DNA of 64,000 nt from Russula earlei (lineage: Eukaryota > Basidiomycota > Agaricomycetes > Russulales > Russulaceae), in the NCBI GenBank assembly GCA_025769875.1, contig JAGFNK010000010.1, positions 124,001-188,000 on the forward strand, written 5' to 3'. Position numbers and translations under genes: made by a program. Below, piece after piece: positions 44,542 through 57,705 of this stretch. The notes beneath the pieces are model-generated. The model was not told the DNA's origin. It saw only the letters and a list, made by a program, of their open reading frames with translations, and did not search any database. Position 1 is the first letter of the stretch. Each line of letters opens with the position of its first letter.

Positions 44542-47240
44542 TAGGGGATGGGATGGAGAACGGATCTCCATAAATGTCCAGCTGTTGTTATATGAAACTC
44601 TGGTGAGGCGGGTGTCCACCGCGGACGACAGTGGAAAACGTTTCCTTGTTGGGCAGGTCCTGTCCTGTCCAAACCGTGAGATGCCTTGTGCCTAGCAGTC
44701 CACCCCGCTATCATGATGACCATCTCCGAACCGTGGCCATCATCTGACCCTTTCTATCACGTCACAGCTTTCTAAGCAATCTCCGAGCGAATTCAATAGA
44801 TACATACACTTTAATTAAGCTTACAGCATTCATGGCAGCTCGCGAGGTTTGTCATCATCTGTGCCTCAGGAAAGCAATCCATGGAATGTCATGGAGACAT
44901 TTTACGGCGCCAAGTAACCGAGGGGTGATGTCCTACGCCCTAGAATTTGACGTGATGCCGTGCGCGCGCTTCCCACCCACTGGCATGTGTCCTCATGGTA
45001 TCAGCGCCCCTCGCCTGCACCTAAGTTGCGTGCTTTCTAGAACGGTGCGGTTCTTTCTCCACATGGGGCACCGTCGTGGGAGACGGAACAAGGGTCGAGC
45101 ACCGCCCAATGGCGAGATCAGAGAGCCCTACTCAAGTCGACCGTGGGAGTGGATCGCGTGCTAGCACGAAGCAGCCGCTCGAAGCAGTTGCGTCGCCGGA
45201 ATCGGTGACCTCGCGCGTTTGGCGACCGACGTTTGTTTTCTCCCTCAGGTGGGACAACGGAAACGACGGTCGCAAAAAACGAACCGGGATCGAACAGATC
45301 AGATATGATAAACTAATTTCCTCGGGGCGACGTTCGCCCTGGCGCGCGCTTAAGTGACGTTGTGGGTGAATTTCAATCCACCCAATCCATCCGTGTTCGC
45401 TTGTCTTGTCACAGGTGCCTTCCCCATCACTCGCAACCTGGCACTTCTTTTTCTGCTCGTGGCAGATGAGCGGGCAGCCGACTCGCCGGGTTGAACGAGC
45501 AGCGCGCCGAGGTCATGTCATCGTCGCTCGCCCATCCCCCATCATTGTGATTCCGAAGAGAGCCAAGGGTCCAGCGAGACGGCTCAATGACAACCTTCCC
45601 GGACTGTCAGGCTGATTGCGCCGAACGATGTGCGCAGCACCTGCAGGATACATGATAATAATTGGCGTTCGTGGAGGCGCGGCGTATTCTGCTTCCCTGG
45701 CGCCCATCTAACGTTCTTGTATTGCGTCTCTGTGGGGTTTTCCCGTATGGGTATGTTTTTTTGACAGCCCTTTTTCCCAGGCTTGTCCCTCGCTCTCCGC
45801 GCCGCATCCCTTTTTCGAGGCACAAAGGGAATTATTATTTTTTTTTTCAAATCGTAATCTCCACCCACAGGCCTTTCCCCCTTTGCCCTCTTCAAGAGCG
45901 CTATTTGACGTGCCGCAAAGACGTGCCTTCCCGTGGCGCATGACGATCAACCACGAAAAAAGCTACGGGAGAGTGCCGTGGGGCCGTCCCGTCTCGTCAT
46001 GGTTCACGTACACAGTTCCGTGAAAAAGAAATAGCTTGCTGGCGATCCGTCCGATGTGTACGTCGTCAGGGGCTAGCCCCCCCCGTACCGTGAACGACCA
46101 CAATGAGGCGGGCGGGTGGGCGTCATGCACGGCAACACGCAGCACGCACATGCACTGATTGATGGGGACCACGCAGAGAGAACCAAGTTCAGAATTCGAA
46201 TCGAGATACGTATTCTCAAAAATTGTGTTTTTTTTTTTTTCTTTTTTTTTTTTTGGTTTTGGCTCACACGCCGCGCCGGTCGGCTTGATGCAGATCGGGC
46301 CGGATCGGGGGACGGGACGGGTGGGACCTTATCAACCTATACAGGGGGGCCTGCGCTTTCGGCATTCTTCGCGTCGGAAACGAACCATCGGTTTTTCCGA
46401 GGACGACCCGGCTGGCTTGCGCGCTTGCACAGTCTTTCACCCCTCCTCCACAACCCCCAGTGACTCGAAGGGCAGCAGGTGGGAAACGTGCCACTGACGC
46501 ACGTCGAGTCACCACCCCCCTCCTCCCCCCTCTTCCACCTCCCTTCCCCCTCCAATCACGCCCCGCGCCCTAATCTAGGTCGCCCTTTGCCTGATGCGGC
46601 CCTTCCTAACATTTCTCACCACAGAATGGGCTCCAAGGGAAAAATGAAGTGGCGCTTAGTGCCCCTGGTTGACGTGATGATCCTCGTGCGTGTGCTACTC
46701 CACTCCTGGCATCCAGCAGGACCAGACCGGCGTCCGATCACCTCAGTGTCTGAGGACCCCCCATTAAGCGGTCGGGCGGTGCCCCTTCCGCGGAGTTAGC
46801 ATCCCGGGGACAGATTTTCACAAACAACAAAATGCACAGCACCCTGTCACTCATTTTATATAACAAGGTAACCGATTGCTGTTCCGTGCCCTGGTTGGCA
46901 TTGGAACAGGGCGTTGGTGTTTTGCCGTTGCGTGCTCGGCTCCCTACCCTCACAGTTGGTGGCATTGCACACATGACTCGACCAGTGAGGAATTGGCTAT
47001 GCCTTCACGGTTATACGGAATCTGCTCCTCCCCTGAACTTAAATTCCCAATGTGCCAATATAGAAGTGTATGTATTCCGCGCAGCGTACCGCTATGGCCC
47101 ATATAGGGTACGGAACGTAGATACAAGAACAGACTGCGGCGTAGTGACAGGTCACAGCTTTCTAAACGCTGTCAGTAAGGGTACAATCGATTGTCTGCCA
47201 GATCGGCCCATGTTCGTGCGCCAATCCAGCGTTATCAACG
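44542..47240. other. Gene-poor 2.7-kb region
   Basis: No protein family was recognised on either strand. Open frames are short and without typical codon or splice structure. It includes T-rich tracts near 45835-45850 and 46225-46255 and a short candidate frame at 46626-46799 (MGSKGKMKWRLV) with no further support. It could hold degraded elements or noncoding RNA; I cannot say which. Confidence 0.4.
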
Positions 47241-47636
47241 CTATTTGCCACCTCCGCTTCCTCCGGTTTTAGCAGTACCAGTAGCTGCCGCCTTGTCCAT
47301 ACTTTGCTTTTGGACAAAAGATCAGGCAGGTGTCGTTGAAGGGAAAAGAAACGGCTCGGGTATACCTTCTGTTTCGCCTGGATAGCCTCGGTATTCCTAC
47401 CGCCACACAGGGAGGTCACCGCCACAGGATACGGGAAACGAGAAACGCGAATCACCTACTTTGCCCTGCGCTGCGCTAGACTAGTAGTCTTACCCTCCTT
47501 TGGTTTTGATTTATTGGAAGCCGCCGCCTTCTTCTGCGCCTTTTCGCGAGCCAGGTCTCTCTGATTACCCCCTATTCGATGCACGAAAATGAGGACCGCG
47601 CCTACGGGAACAAAGTTGGAGACACTCACGAGCCAT
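47241..47636 (-). CDS. SERF/4F5-family small basic protein
   Basis: Small disordered protein of the SERF group, whose members modulate aggregation and bind RNA. The first coding exon is 7 nt (ATG GCT C, 47636-47630); exon 2 (47571-47494) gives MARGNQRDLAREKAQKKAAA then SNKSKPKEG, an exact family start. The 3' half is less sure: a short segment near 47380 (AKQK-like) and an end MDKAAATGTAKTGGSGGGK stopping at 47241-47243 look right but I could not make all phases agree, so the last introns are unresolved. Confidence 0.7.
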
Positions 47637-47836
47637 GATCGTTGTCAATCTGTGTCTGCGAGTTGAGAACCTGAGGAATGGCGTGACAAGAAAAGTCACA
47701 CGGTGACACGGATGTTGGTCACGGCTTGCCTGATCCGACCTCTAACCTTTTTATATTAGCCTTTGGTGATTCGATCCGAAAATTGATCGTGGGTCCTGAG
47801 TGGGACACCTCAGCGCTTCCTGGAAGTTGGGAAGGT

Positions 47837-47844
47837 TGACGTCA
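47837..47844. promoter_or_regulatory. ATF/CRE palindrome TGACGTCA
   Basis: Third perfect CRE in the window, 200 bp upstream of the SERF start. Function inferred from the motif only. Confidence 0.4.
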
Positions 47845-48502
47845 GCGCCGAGACTCAGCCCGGCATAGGGCGACTTCCATTTGACCTTATACGCGTTGGC
47901 CGCCGCGTTCGCACGATCTCACGAACCACCACTTTTTGATGTCGGCTTTGGAGCGTGTGGAAAAATTTTCTTAAACTTTTTCAAAGGATGGCTGCTTGCA
48001 GAGTCCTGTGACTGATAGACTCGGCGATAAGTTTTCTCCCATGCTCGGATCGTCGCCCGACCCGCCTCACGATCACGGGCGATTCTCCACGTCTCCCCGG
48101 CGCAGGATTAGGGTCCGCCCAGCTTCGTCCGATGTGGCCACATAGTCCGAAAGATTCGCTCCCAACAACTGTGTCAAGGGGGGGGGTGGGGTTACGTATC
48201 CATTCCACGGCTGATTTCTCTCAGTCCGAGACGGTTATTTCCGGAAAGGGATCTAAGATTCAGATCTCGATGGCACTTGCGTGGCACAGGGAATATGAAA
48301 TTTGCCCAATAGCCGGGCGTTGATGTATGATGTGTATGATGCCTGTCTCGGCGGCTGTGCCGCAAAGAGAGATAAGGGAAGGGATGGGGCAGGTGGACAT
48401 GAAATTGACAAGGAAGCCTAGTCCGTTTCGGGGTGTCCCAAACCGGTCGTCCCAGCGAGCGTCCTTTCGATGAAAAACGCGCCGTCGCCAAGTTTGACGT
48501 GG

Positions 48503-48523
48503 AAGCAACTTAATCAGTTGCTT
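48503..48523. repeat. Inverted repeat, 8-bp arms
   Basis: AAGCAACT, five-base spacer, AGTTGCTT. Could be a binding site or a small hairpin. No flanking gene makes it a terminator. Confidence 0.4.
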
Positions 48524-49294
48524 GGTACAGAAATGGGTGGGTTGCCAAGAACCGCCGACCCCACAGGGGAAGTGCCTGGAAAGGTTGTGACGCGGTGACG
48601 CGCGGAGTTCGGAAGTAGTCTGGTGGGATTTGGTCCGGACACGAGGCTATGCTAAGACGGAAGCTTCTTGAATCCCCAAACCAAGGGCCGGCCTAGATCT
48701 GGATGCGTGACCCAGATAACGCGAGGCCGAAGGCTAAGACCACGCTGTCGGTTCCCTGTCTCTTTCTTGGGTCGGTGGACACCCTAACGGAGCCGATGGC
48801 GGTGGGACACATGTGTGGCTTTTCTTGGAAGGGGGCAGTCCTGGAGAGTTCCTCTGCTTTCCCTTGTAAGCTGGAACGAGGAGGGGGAAGAGCGGGAGTG
48901 GATACCCATTAAGCTCATAAACTTATGACTAATCAGCCGATAGATCTCGATTGTCGCGGAAGACGGTGGGGATGAATTGGCGGATATAGTGAAAGAGGCA
49001 CGAGGTTGGGAAGGAAAAGAAGGCGGGATTCAGAGCCGGGATTGAATCTGATGACAAGGTAAAGTGACGCTTCCGTACGTTGGATGGGATCTTTCTCTGG
49101 CCGATCGTCTGTGATCGTGCGACCGAGGGCTGCCCGCCCTGATCAAGTACCCCCTCCCCATTTATATATCACCTTTCGTCCGCCTCAATTCATCTTTTCG
49201 CCTTCCTCCCCGTTTCCACTCCCCTCCCCCCTTCACGTGCCTTTGCCTCTTCCTTCTCTCCCCTCTTCCCCCTCCCCTCCCCTTCTCTCCCCCC

Positions 49295-52200
49295 ATGTCC
49301 TCGATTAGACACACCCCCCGTCAGTCCAGCAGAGACCTTCGCCTCCATGAGCCTCATGCCCTCCATCCTCCCCCTCACCATGGGCCTCCCCCTCCTCCCC
49401 CTCCTCCAATACCCCACCTCAACGGCAACGGCGTTGTCCCCGGCACGCCTGCCTCCATTCCCAACGGCGCATCCCATCCGCACCCTCCTTCCCACGTCTC
49501 TCCAAAGGGGGCCTCGGGCTTGGCTCCCAGCGCTGGCGGCCCTCTCCCACCCTCAATCCAAAAGTTAGTCGACGCAAACGAGCAGACCTGGCTTGTGATA
49601 GGTCGGTCTTACCCTTTTCCCCTTTGGGACGCAAGTCGCTTATTCTCCGAACAGGCAGCGTCGCTGAGCAGATGGGCGACCTCGAGCACGCCGCCACCGC
49701 TTACGAGAATGCGTTGCGACATAATCCCATGTCAATACCAGGATTGACTCAGGTCGCTGGCATTGCTCGGATCAAAGAAAATTATCCGATGGTCAGATCC
49801 CTTTCTACCTTTTCGCCGAGCCAATCATGCTGACTAATCCTTTCCCAGGCCGTCGAGTATTTTCAACGTGTGCTCGCCCTCCAGCAAGACAATGGGGAGA
49901 TCTGGAGTGCTCTCGGTCCGTCTGGTCCAATGTCTAAATGCAGGCCGTCTCTTATACACAACTCCAGGACATTGCTACCTAATGCAGGATGATCTCCAGA
50001 AAGCATACTCCGCTTATCAACATGCCTTGTATTCCCTCCCGAACCCCAAGGTAACTGCTAGCCATGCCTATGTTACGGGGGGAGTCTTAACGTCAAACAG
50101 GAAAACCCGAAGCTGTGGTACGGGATTGGGATCCTTTACGACCGGTACGGGTCCTTGGACAATGCAGAAGAGGCTTTCTCGTCTGTCCTGAAGATGGATA
50201 AGGGTACGTTCGCATATGCTCAGTTGGTGTTCTTGTCTCACCGGACCATCCAACACTAGACTTTGACAAATCCAACGAGGTCCTCTTCAGACTAGGGATC
50301 ATATACAAGCAGCAGACCAAGTATGATGAAAGCCTGCGGTGTTTCGATCGCATCTTGCGCAATCCCCCGAGTCCTCTTGCCAATGCCGACATTTGGTTCC
50401 AAATTGGGCATGTGTACGAGCAACAAGGCGATGTAAGTGTCGGTATAACCAGAGTTCGCTGAATCTAATATCTATTTAGCACGTCCGGGCTCGGGAGGCC
50501 TACGAGCGCGTTGTCGCTGAGAATCCCGTACATGCCAAAGTCCTGCAACAGCTTGGCTGGTTGTATCATCAGGATGGGCCATCATTTCAAAACCAGGATT
50601 TGGCTATACAATATCTGACGAAGAGTTTAGAAGCTGGTGAGGTGGTCACTTTCTTTCCGTTTGCGTCTGTACTGAACCCTGAGTAGATCCTTCGGATGCC
50701 CAAAGTTGGTATCTATTGGGACGTGCTTACATGGCTGGCCAAAAGTACAACAAGGCGTATGAAGCGTATCAACAAGCTGTCTACCGAGATGGCCGCAACC
50801 CGACGTTCTGGTGCTCCATTGGCGTTCTATATTTCCAAATCAATCAATACCGCGATGCCCTGGACGCATACTCACGGGCGATCCGCATCAACCCTTACAT
50901 ACCGGAGGTCTGGTTTGATCTGGGTAGCCTCTACGAGAGCTGCAACAACCAAATAGGAGATGCCATCGATGCCTATGCACGGGCGGCAGAGCTCGACCCG
51001 GCAAATGGTGCCATCACGCAGCGACTGCATTTGCTCAAGCATTCACAGGCCACGGGCGCTCAGCTACCTGCCGCACCAGCACCGCAAGATGTTCACCCTA
51101 CTGCGTACGCCAGCGTGGCCTCTACACCCGGCCTGGGTGGACTTCCGCTCTTGCACGTCAACAACGGCGGCCGTCCTATCTATCGTCCTGAATCCCGTGG
51201 TCCGGGAAGCGAGATCACCCATCACCCTTCGCATATTAGTGGTGCGGAAACATCGCCCGCTCCTCCCTTCAGAGGAGGCCCCCCACCCCCTGTTGTCATC
51301 GACGAGAGTCGTCACGCTCCTTCCCACGCCCAATTGGCTCCAATGGATGTCGATCACATCCCTCATGGCAAGGATGCACCCTATTCGCATCCTCCTCCCA
51401 CACGAGATACTCGGCCACCTCGTCTTACCTCGGATCCCCACCCCCGCGATATGGAAGGCATGCGTGGCGCGCCTCCTCACGACTCTTACAGTCGGCCCTC
51501 TCGCCCGGGTTCTATACCCCCATCTCCTCCCATCCATGCTAGTCGTGCCCGTTCACCAATTTATCATGGCTATCCCCCTAGCAGAGTTCCCGTTTCCACG
51601 GGCCCTACAGGCCCTCACCGCTCTCCGCATGTATACCCCCGGGAGCCGAGCGGTAATGGTCCCCAAGGCGATCGAGAAGCTGCTTGGGATCGTCGTGAGT
51701 GGGAAAGGGGTAGGGAGTCAAGTCGACGGCATGTCGCGCCAGCGTATCTCCATGGACCGTCTTCACCACCTCGAGCACCGAGTCCACGAGCACGCAGCCC
51801 TTCGCAAACATCCCCCGTGTCCGCACACCCGTCCCGCGGTTACTGGGAGTCGAGATCAGCTCAACCAGCACAACTGCAGCCGAGGTCTCCTCGAGCACAC
51901 GCCACCGGCTTGCGATCGACTTCAGGTGATCGCAACAATTACTGGCAGAATGCCGTTCCTGTAGAGTCATCACCAGACAGCGCACCTGCCCCCCGTGGCG
52001 CTCCTCCCACCTTTACAAACAATTTGCGAGGATCGGAGAGTCCCCATCTGGCTTCCCAGCGTCCCATCGATCCTACGACCGAATATAAGACCGTAGGCGG
52101 AGAGGCACGCGAGAAAAGGAGGTGGAGCTAGCTACATCTCCTGGTGAGGAGGCACCCAAGAGAGATCGTAAACGAAGAACGAACGTGAAGAAAAATGAGC

Positions 52201-53060
52201 GTGGTCGGACAGAGACGCCAAAGCCATACGGAGGACCACCCAGTCAGAACCCCCCTTTCAAAGTCACTTACCCTAAACGCGATGAGTCAGCCGGCCCTTC
52301 GAGCTCAGGCGCTTCGGGGTCGCAAAGTAGATCTGCACAGCCATCGCCAACAAGCACCGTACCCACTGCCCCTGCTCGCCCCATTGATGAAGATTATGAT
52401 GAAGGGGTGGCGGAGACCCTGATCGGGTTGGCTTCATATCGCGCCCCTGAGCAGACACCCACGTTTACCAACGGTCCCACTGCCTCTGCGGTCAGGCCGA
52501 TCTCCTCCCCTTCACCCTCAATGCGGTCCCACAGCCATCGGGGCTCAATATCATCCACACGGTCGCGTGCTTCACCCCCACCAAGTTCTGTAGGGACGAC
52601 CATGAAACGGCCACTAAGTCCTGTGCCGGATGATATTGACCCCAAGCGCACAAAGGTGGAGATCCCCGCACGCAAGACATCACCACCAGCTTCTGCATCC
52701 AGTCGTCCTTCGCCCATACCATTCCGCACGCAACCGTCGTCGCATTCACCCGAGAGTAGGCAAGCGGAAAAGTCGAAACATCCGTCGTATCCATCAAGCC
52801 CGCAGCTTCCCTCGGTTCTTCCTCTGCCTCCTCGTCCGATTGGCGCGGGACTCTCTCATTCTTCGAACACACTCCCTCCTATTGCGACACTCTCTCCAGC
52901 ATCTACCTCGCCATCGCCTGCTCATGAACCAGAACGTATGTCGATTGACCGGACACAGTCGCGCTCGGCATCTCCACAAACACAAGCGGCACCTCGAGGC
53001 AAGTTTGTTGAAGTGATGAATCCGACAGAGCCATCGAATAACGCCGAGCCATCATCGTAA
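49295..53060 (+). CDS. SSN6: General transcriptional corepressor Cyc8/Ssn6 (TPR protein)
   Basis: Partner of Tup1 in global repression. A Pro/His-rich N-terminus leads to tandem TPRs, including GDLEHAATAYENALRHNP, AVEYFQRVLALQQDNGEIWS, DLQKAYSAYQHALYSLP, SLDNAEEAFSSVLKMD, YDESLRCFDRILRNPP, VRAREAYERVVAENPVHAKV, YNKAYEAYQQAVYRDGRNP and YRDALDAYSRAIRINPYIPE. A long Pro/Ser-rich, disordered C-terminal half follows. About nine introns join in phase; three donors start GTC (GTCGGT, GTCAGA, GTCCGT). Near 52113-52118 the frame must move back by one (one A missing from an A run, or two bases extra) to continue from EAREK into VELATSPGEE; otherwise the protein ends at 52131. Confidence 0.9.
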
Positions 53061-53288
53061 AAGTTTGTGCGCTATGTATCTTGGACATTATGTACCGATA
53101 TCCTGCTATCTCGTAGCTACAGAGCTTTTGTTCCCACCTGGTTTCTTGCTTTCTGCGTAATGATATCATATTCTTAACGCATGGCTGCGAGGTGGAGGTG
53201 ATGTCTCACCCACACGTGAGGACTTAGTCAGCAAATTTGCGACCGAAATTGAAGCGGCGTCCTTCTCTCAACTTACGCGCACAACGGA

Positions 53289-54604
53289 ATGGTGGTTACA
53301 CATGACTCTTCGGAGTCTCTACCCTCACCCACTCTACCTACGTCTGTACGACTGAGCTCCCTAGACCATGCATCAACAATGGAAATCGCCTCCACTCATG
53401 CGGACACACCTCCCGGTGAAACCCAAGCGCCGGTCGCACCTACAACATCGGAGAAGGAGAAGCAAGGAGATGAACATACTCGGGGGCCACCACTAATCTC
53501 ACCACCGGTGCAGTTGATCGGGATCAACTATATCCCTGACTCGACGAACATACAGACAACTTCCCTTCCCGCACCGTCGCACCCAACTCCATGGGAAGAA
53601 TCTACCTCCGCCTCCGCCGCCGCGACGACACCGTCGTTTGTGCAGCATGGAGCGATCGGACTATCGACATTCCCTCCCAAGCCGTGCGTTTTTCGTGTTA
53701 TCCTTTCAAGTTTCTTTTCTTTTTTGTTTTACCTCTCGCGCTCTCTTCACGTGGCGCAGGCCAAAGACGTTTCTACACGCACGCCTTCAAGTTTCAGCTT
53801 TCTTTGTTTCTTATAATTTTTTTTTTTTTTTTTTTTTTTTTGGGGGGGGGTGTTTTGACTCACAAGCTCACACCCCTCTTTCGCTAAGAAGTAGGCAGGT
53901 GAAGCGGCTCGGCGCAGCAGTCTCGTCGTCGTACCGTTTTGGGCCAATACCACCCGACTCTGCGTACTACACGCCGCCCGTGGGGCAGATCGGCTTGCAC
54001 CACCCACGCGAGATCGTTCGGGTGGAACGAGATTATTCGGGAGGTGAGATTGTGCAATTTTCGTCGAGCTATCTGGAGGAGTTGGAAGGCCGCGTGAGCG
54101 ATCTCCCCCTTTTTTTTTTCGTTTGCGATTTCGAGTCTCTCATGTGCTACCCTACACCCGCGACTCAGATCTCGCCCAGGCAGTTCATAGAGAGCATCAA
54201 CGTCATCAACGAGATCCTCATATCGGCCTATAGCCTCCGGCGCTCGATCTTTGACAATTGCGTGGAGATCTTTACCTTGCAGCTATCCAGGCTCCTGCTT
54301 TCGACGCACTATGAACGGGTAACGTTTGGAACCTTTTTCTGTTCGTTGAAGCACGTAACTGAGAATGAGTTATAGGAGATGAACCGTTTAGAACGACGGA
54401 TGGACGAGTTGAACCGCGAATTGTTCAACCCGGTAGGGCTGAGGATGATCTGGCCGAGAAAGGTTGGATTTCTATTCGTAAGTTGCCAATCCGACTCGAT
54501 CTGGCAATTGTGACATTGAAAATATAATGATTATCCCAAAGCTGGAGATCGAGTACTATGTGAGCTCGCACCGCCCCTTCCTTCGGCCCGGTGTGCGTCG
54601 CTGA
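53289..54604 (+). CDS. ERF4/Golgin A7-family palmitoyltransferase accessory subunit
   Basis: Partner of the Erf2-type DHHC enzyme that palmitoylates Ras at the ER/Golgi. Exon 1 is a disordered Ser/Thr/Pro-rich leader from ATG 53289. The domain starts after a long intron (donor GTGCGT at about 53685, acceptor AAGTAG at about 53894): QVKRLGAAVSSSYRFGPIPP, REIVRVERDYSGGEIVQFSS, ELEGR-ISPRQFIESINVINE, SIFDNCVEIFTLQLSRLLLS, EMNRLERRMDELNRELFNPV, WPRKVGFLF-LEIEYY. The protein ends LRPGVRR at 54604. All phases agree. The first intron contains a T25G9 tract. Confidence 0.88.
53817..53850 (+). repeat. T25-G9 homopolymer pair inside an intron
   Basis: About 25 T followed by 9 G in the first ERF4 intron. 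Such tracts are poorly resolved by sequencing and their lengths should not be trusted. Confidence 0.8.
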
Positions 54605-55744
54605 CCGCTTTCCTCCTCCCCGGTGACTGCAGTGATCGGCGCCTCTTTTTTTTTATAAAATCACACGCAATAATATCTCCTGTTATTACAAGCACTATAA
54701 TTTCCCGTTACGTCCTCGCTCGCTACGTGTCCTGTGGAATGTGGAATGCATCTACTTTGTTTTCGATGTGGATTTCGAAGTGCTGTGTACAACCGTCGAG
54801 TAGCGACGGTGATCAGACAAAGCCGACGGTGAACACGTTGATGGATTGATGGCTGGGCCGCAGTGGTCAATTGGCTTGATTGGGTCATTGTTTTGGTCGT
54901 TATCGCCGCATGTGCTGCTGGCCGAATGCAGGAAGGTCCGATTCGATCGAAGGTGTCAAGATCCTCCCAGAGTTCGGTCACAGATCCGTTGTATACGGGG
55001 CGTGCGCTGTGGTGTGTCCCTTGAGCGCTGATATCAGACCCTGTAAATGGATATGGGGTTGCTACCCGGGATGGCGCACCGCACGGCGAGGCCGAGGGGA
55101 AGCACAGACACCGTCGATTTGTTAAGATACCGCGGCCCCTCATGTGGCCAACCATGGGACGCAGGGCCGTCGGGGGAGATAGGTTGGACGTACGTTACCA
55201 TTGTTGGCAGTCATCCATATACAAGGGGGGAGAGGGACGCCAAGTAAGTTACCGTTGTGCTGCAGGTGCGCGGTTTGATCACCCGCAAAGGAAGGAAGGT
55301 GTGTTGTAATATATTACGGGCAGGCGAGCGGGGTTGATGTGGCATACAAAGAGAAGGGCCATGGAGCGGTGCAAGGGACGACGGTACCACGGTCGCTACG
55401 TAAAGAGGTGGTAGTGGCGCATCGCTGGTATGTCCAGTTTGCAAAGGGGCGGAGGGGTGTGGATCGTGAAGAGGGAAGGATGGATAAATAGGTCGGGACG
55501 GGACGGAAGAGAAGTGGATGAGTATATGCGGTATTCGTGCCTGCCCTTGCCTTTGTCGCGGAGACGCAATCAAATCAAGCACCGTCACGGCGACCCGTTC
55601 TGTCCGTCCGGTTGTCCCCTTTAACGCTTTCGACCCACACCCACCCTCAGCGTGGTCGTCATCCAATCTCTTCACCACCACCAACTCTTTATCGCATCCT
55701 CCTCTCTCCCGCTCTCATCCCACCTCCCTCCCGAGCACGAACTA
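54605..55744. other. Spacer upstream of the bZIP gene
   Basis: About 1.1 kb. Starts with an AT-rich 3' UTR for ERF4 (TTTTTTTTATAAAA at about 54647-54660), ends in a C/T-rich leader before the bZIP ATG. No gene recognised. Confidence 0.45.
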
Positions 55745-57705
55745 ATGGATTACAACACCGCCGCCTCTCCCTTCTGGGACTTCTCCCAATCTCCTTCCGC
55801 CACCTTCCCTCAGCTCGCAGAGAACGACCTCTTCGCCCTCCTCCAGAAGCAGTTCAACCCGGAAGCCCAAACTCCCAGTCCCTTTCCAATTCCCCGCGAT
55901 GGCGTCGACCCCTCCAAGATCTCCAACCTCCCCGCTCCCGCTCCCGTCCCTCCCTCTCCACTGAGCGACGATAGCAGCCCCAGTCCCCCCAGCACCACCG
56001 ATCACTTGACGTCCTCTCGTCGACAGTCGACCAACAGCACCACCGAGCAAGACGCTCACGAACTCAAGCGCAAGGCGAGCATCGACGATCTCGAGGACGA
56101 CAACCCAAGTCAAAAGACCTGTGGGTCCCTTTCCCCCCCAATCCCTCTCGCCCATCCCTCTGAACCTTGCCATCAGCCAAGAAGGCCCCCTCCCGTCGAA
56201 AATCTGGCCCTTCTCAAGTGAGCGCTTCTCCTGATTTTCCACCGTGTCCGTCCGTTGACGGATCTGAAAACAAAATCATGTTCAATTCAATTCATCGTAC
56301 AGGACGAGTCTCGTTTGTTGAAGCGCAAGGAGCAAAACCGTGCCGCCCAGCGAGCATTTAGAGAGCGTAAGGAGAAGCACGTAAAAGATGTAAGTCCAAA
56401 CCGACGATCCCGTGGCTCAACGTTGAGCCGTAATTCATTTCCACAGCTGGAGGATAAAGTTGCTGAGCTCGAAGCCAAAAGCATGAGCGCCGAGACGGAA
56501 AATCAACATCTTAAGGAGCTTTTGAAACGCCTCCAAGACGAAAATGTTTCCCTTAGACATACCTCGTTTACGTTTTCGGTCCCTCGGAATGCCGACCTCG
56601 CCGACGGGTCCTTCAACGGCTGCCGTCCCATCATTCGCCTCTTCACCATCCTCAGTCTTCCCCCCTCCCACACCATCATCATCTGGAGCAGCACCGCAGT
56701 CTTCATCGCTAGATGCACCCTCCGCCTTCCCTGGAGATATCGATTTCGGCGCTCTCACATCCTTCGACCCCTCATCGTTGAACTTGCTGGACGACTCTGA
56801 TGCTACCATGTCCTTTGATTTCGGCGGCCATGGCCAATACGTTCCTTCGAAGACCCCTTACAAGACGATCGCTAGCGCTCCCATGTTCATGTCCTTCCCA
56901 GATCCCATTTCCTTAGAATCCGCCTCTTACCTCGAAGAATACGGCTCAGACACCAGGTTCGAGCAGTGCCAGTCCGTTTGACTTGACTTTCGGGCAGTGG
57001 ACGGGACAGACGCTCCCTCGTGAGGGAAATCGCCCCACTGGTTCTCTTGACGAGCTCTTTGGTGGACATATTTTCGGTGCCCAATCCCCCCTGAATTTCA
57101 ACGCCCTGATGAATAGTGCGGCGACATCACCCCTTAGCCCCCCTGCTTCAACAATCAGTATCGTTCACCAATCAATTCCCTCCACTAGTGGCCCTAGTTC
57201 GAGCGCCGGCCCTTCTTTCGAGTCCTCTGATGCATCATCACCAGCAGCCAGCTCGTCCAGTAGCGGAGACTGTCCGAAAACAAGGGCCGCGATGGAGCAA
57301 CGTATTCAAGCGGAGGGTAGCTCTGTATTTGCCCCCTCACCACCCCAGGAGACAGAGCCTCAGACTCAGGTATTCAGGACGCCAGGTGGCGCTGACGGTC
57401 CTATGATCATGTGCAAGGGTGCAACCTTTCCCATGACGGAGGCAAGCGATAAGAACATCGAAGTTCTCGCTGCATGGAAAAGTATCACGTCACACCCACA
57501 TTTCAAAGCTAGCGTAAGCAGCGCTCGGCCTCGAGTTTGACCCGTTCACTCATGATGTCTGATACTGTAGAATGTCGACATGAACGAGCTTTGCTCCGAG
57601 TTTACAGACAAGGCTCGTTGTGATGGGACGAAGGTCGTACTGGATCCCCAGGGCGTCAGCTCTATTTTGGAGAAGTTGACAGCAAGACTGCAATCGAGCC
57701 CATAG
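55745..57705 (+). CDS. AP-1-like bZIP transcription factor (Yap1/Pap1 type)
   Basis: Oxidative-stress regulator retained in or exported from the nucleus by its cysteines. A Pro/Ser-rich N-terminus from MDYNTAASPF; basic region RKEQNRAAQRAFRERKEKHV; zipper LEDKVAELEAKSMSAETENQ then LKELLKRLQDENVSLR. A long Ser/Pro middle contains FDPSSLNLLDDSD. The C-terminal cysteine-rich domain reads CKGATFPMTEASDKN, then after an intron (donor GTAAGC) NVDMNELCSEFTDKARCDGT, ending LQSSP at 57705. Two apparent single-base insertions break the middle: an A at 56588 and one base somewhere in 56937-56955. Both flanks are family-typical, so the gene is probably whole. A CRE-type role is possible, but Yap1 proteins prefer TTAC-type half sites. 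Confidence 0.88.

Larger units (their letters stand above)
47637..49294. other. Long spacer upstream of the Cyc8 gene
   Basis: About 1.65 kb between the divergent SERF and Cyc8 starts with no recognised coding exon. It becomes C/T-rich over the last 150 bases before the Cyc8 ATG and has a TATA-like ATTTATATATC at about 49159. It contains a perfect CRE at 47837-47844 and a small perfect inverted repeat at 48503-48523. Long promoters are usual for fungal global regulators. Confidence 0.45.

Noticed and set aside
44762..47166. 15-bp direct repeat GTCACAGCTTTCTAA at about 44764 and 47153
   Set aside because: One or two exact 15-mers are expected by chance in 64 kb, and the flanks do not match, so no target-site duplication or element is supported.
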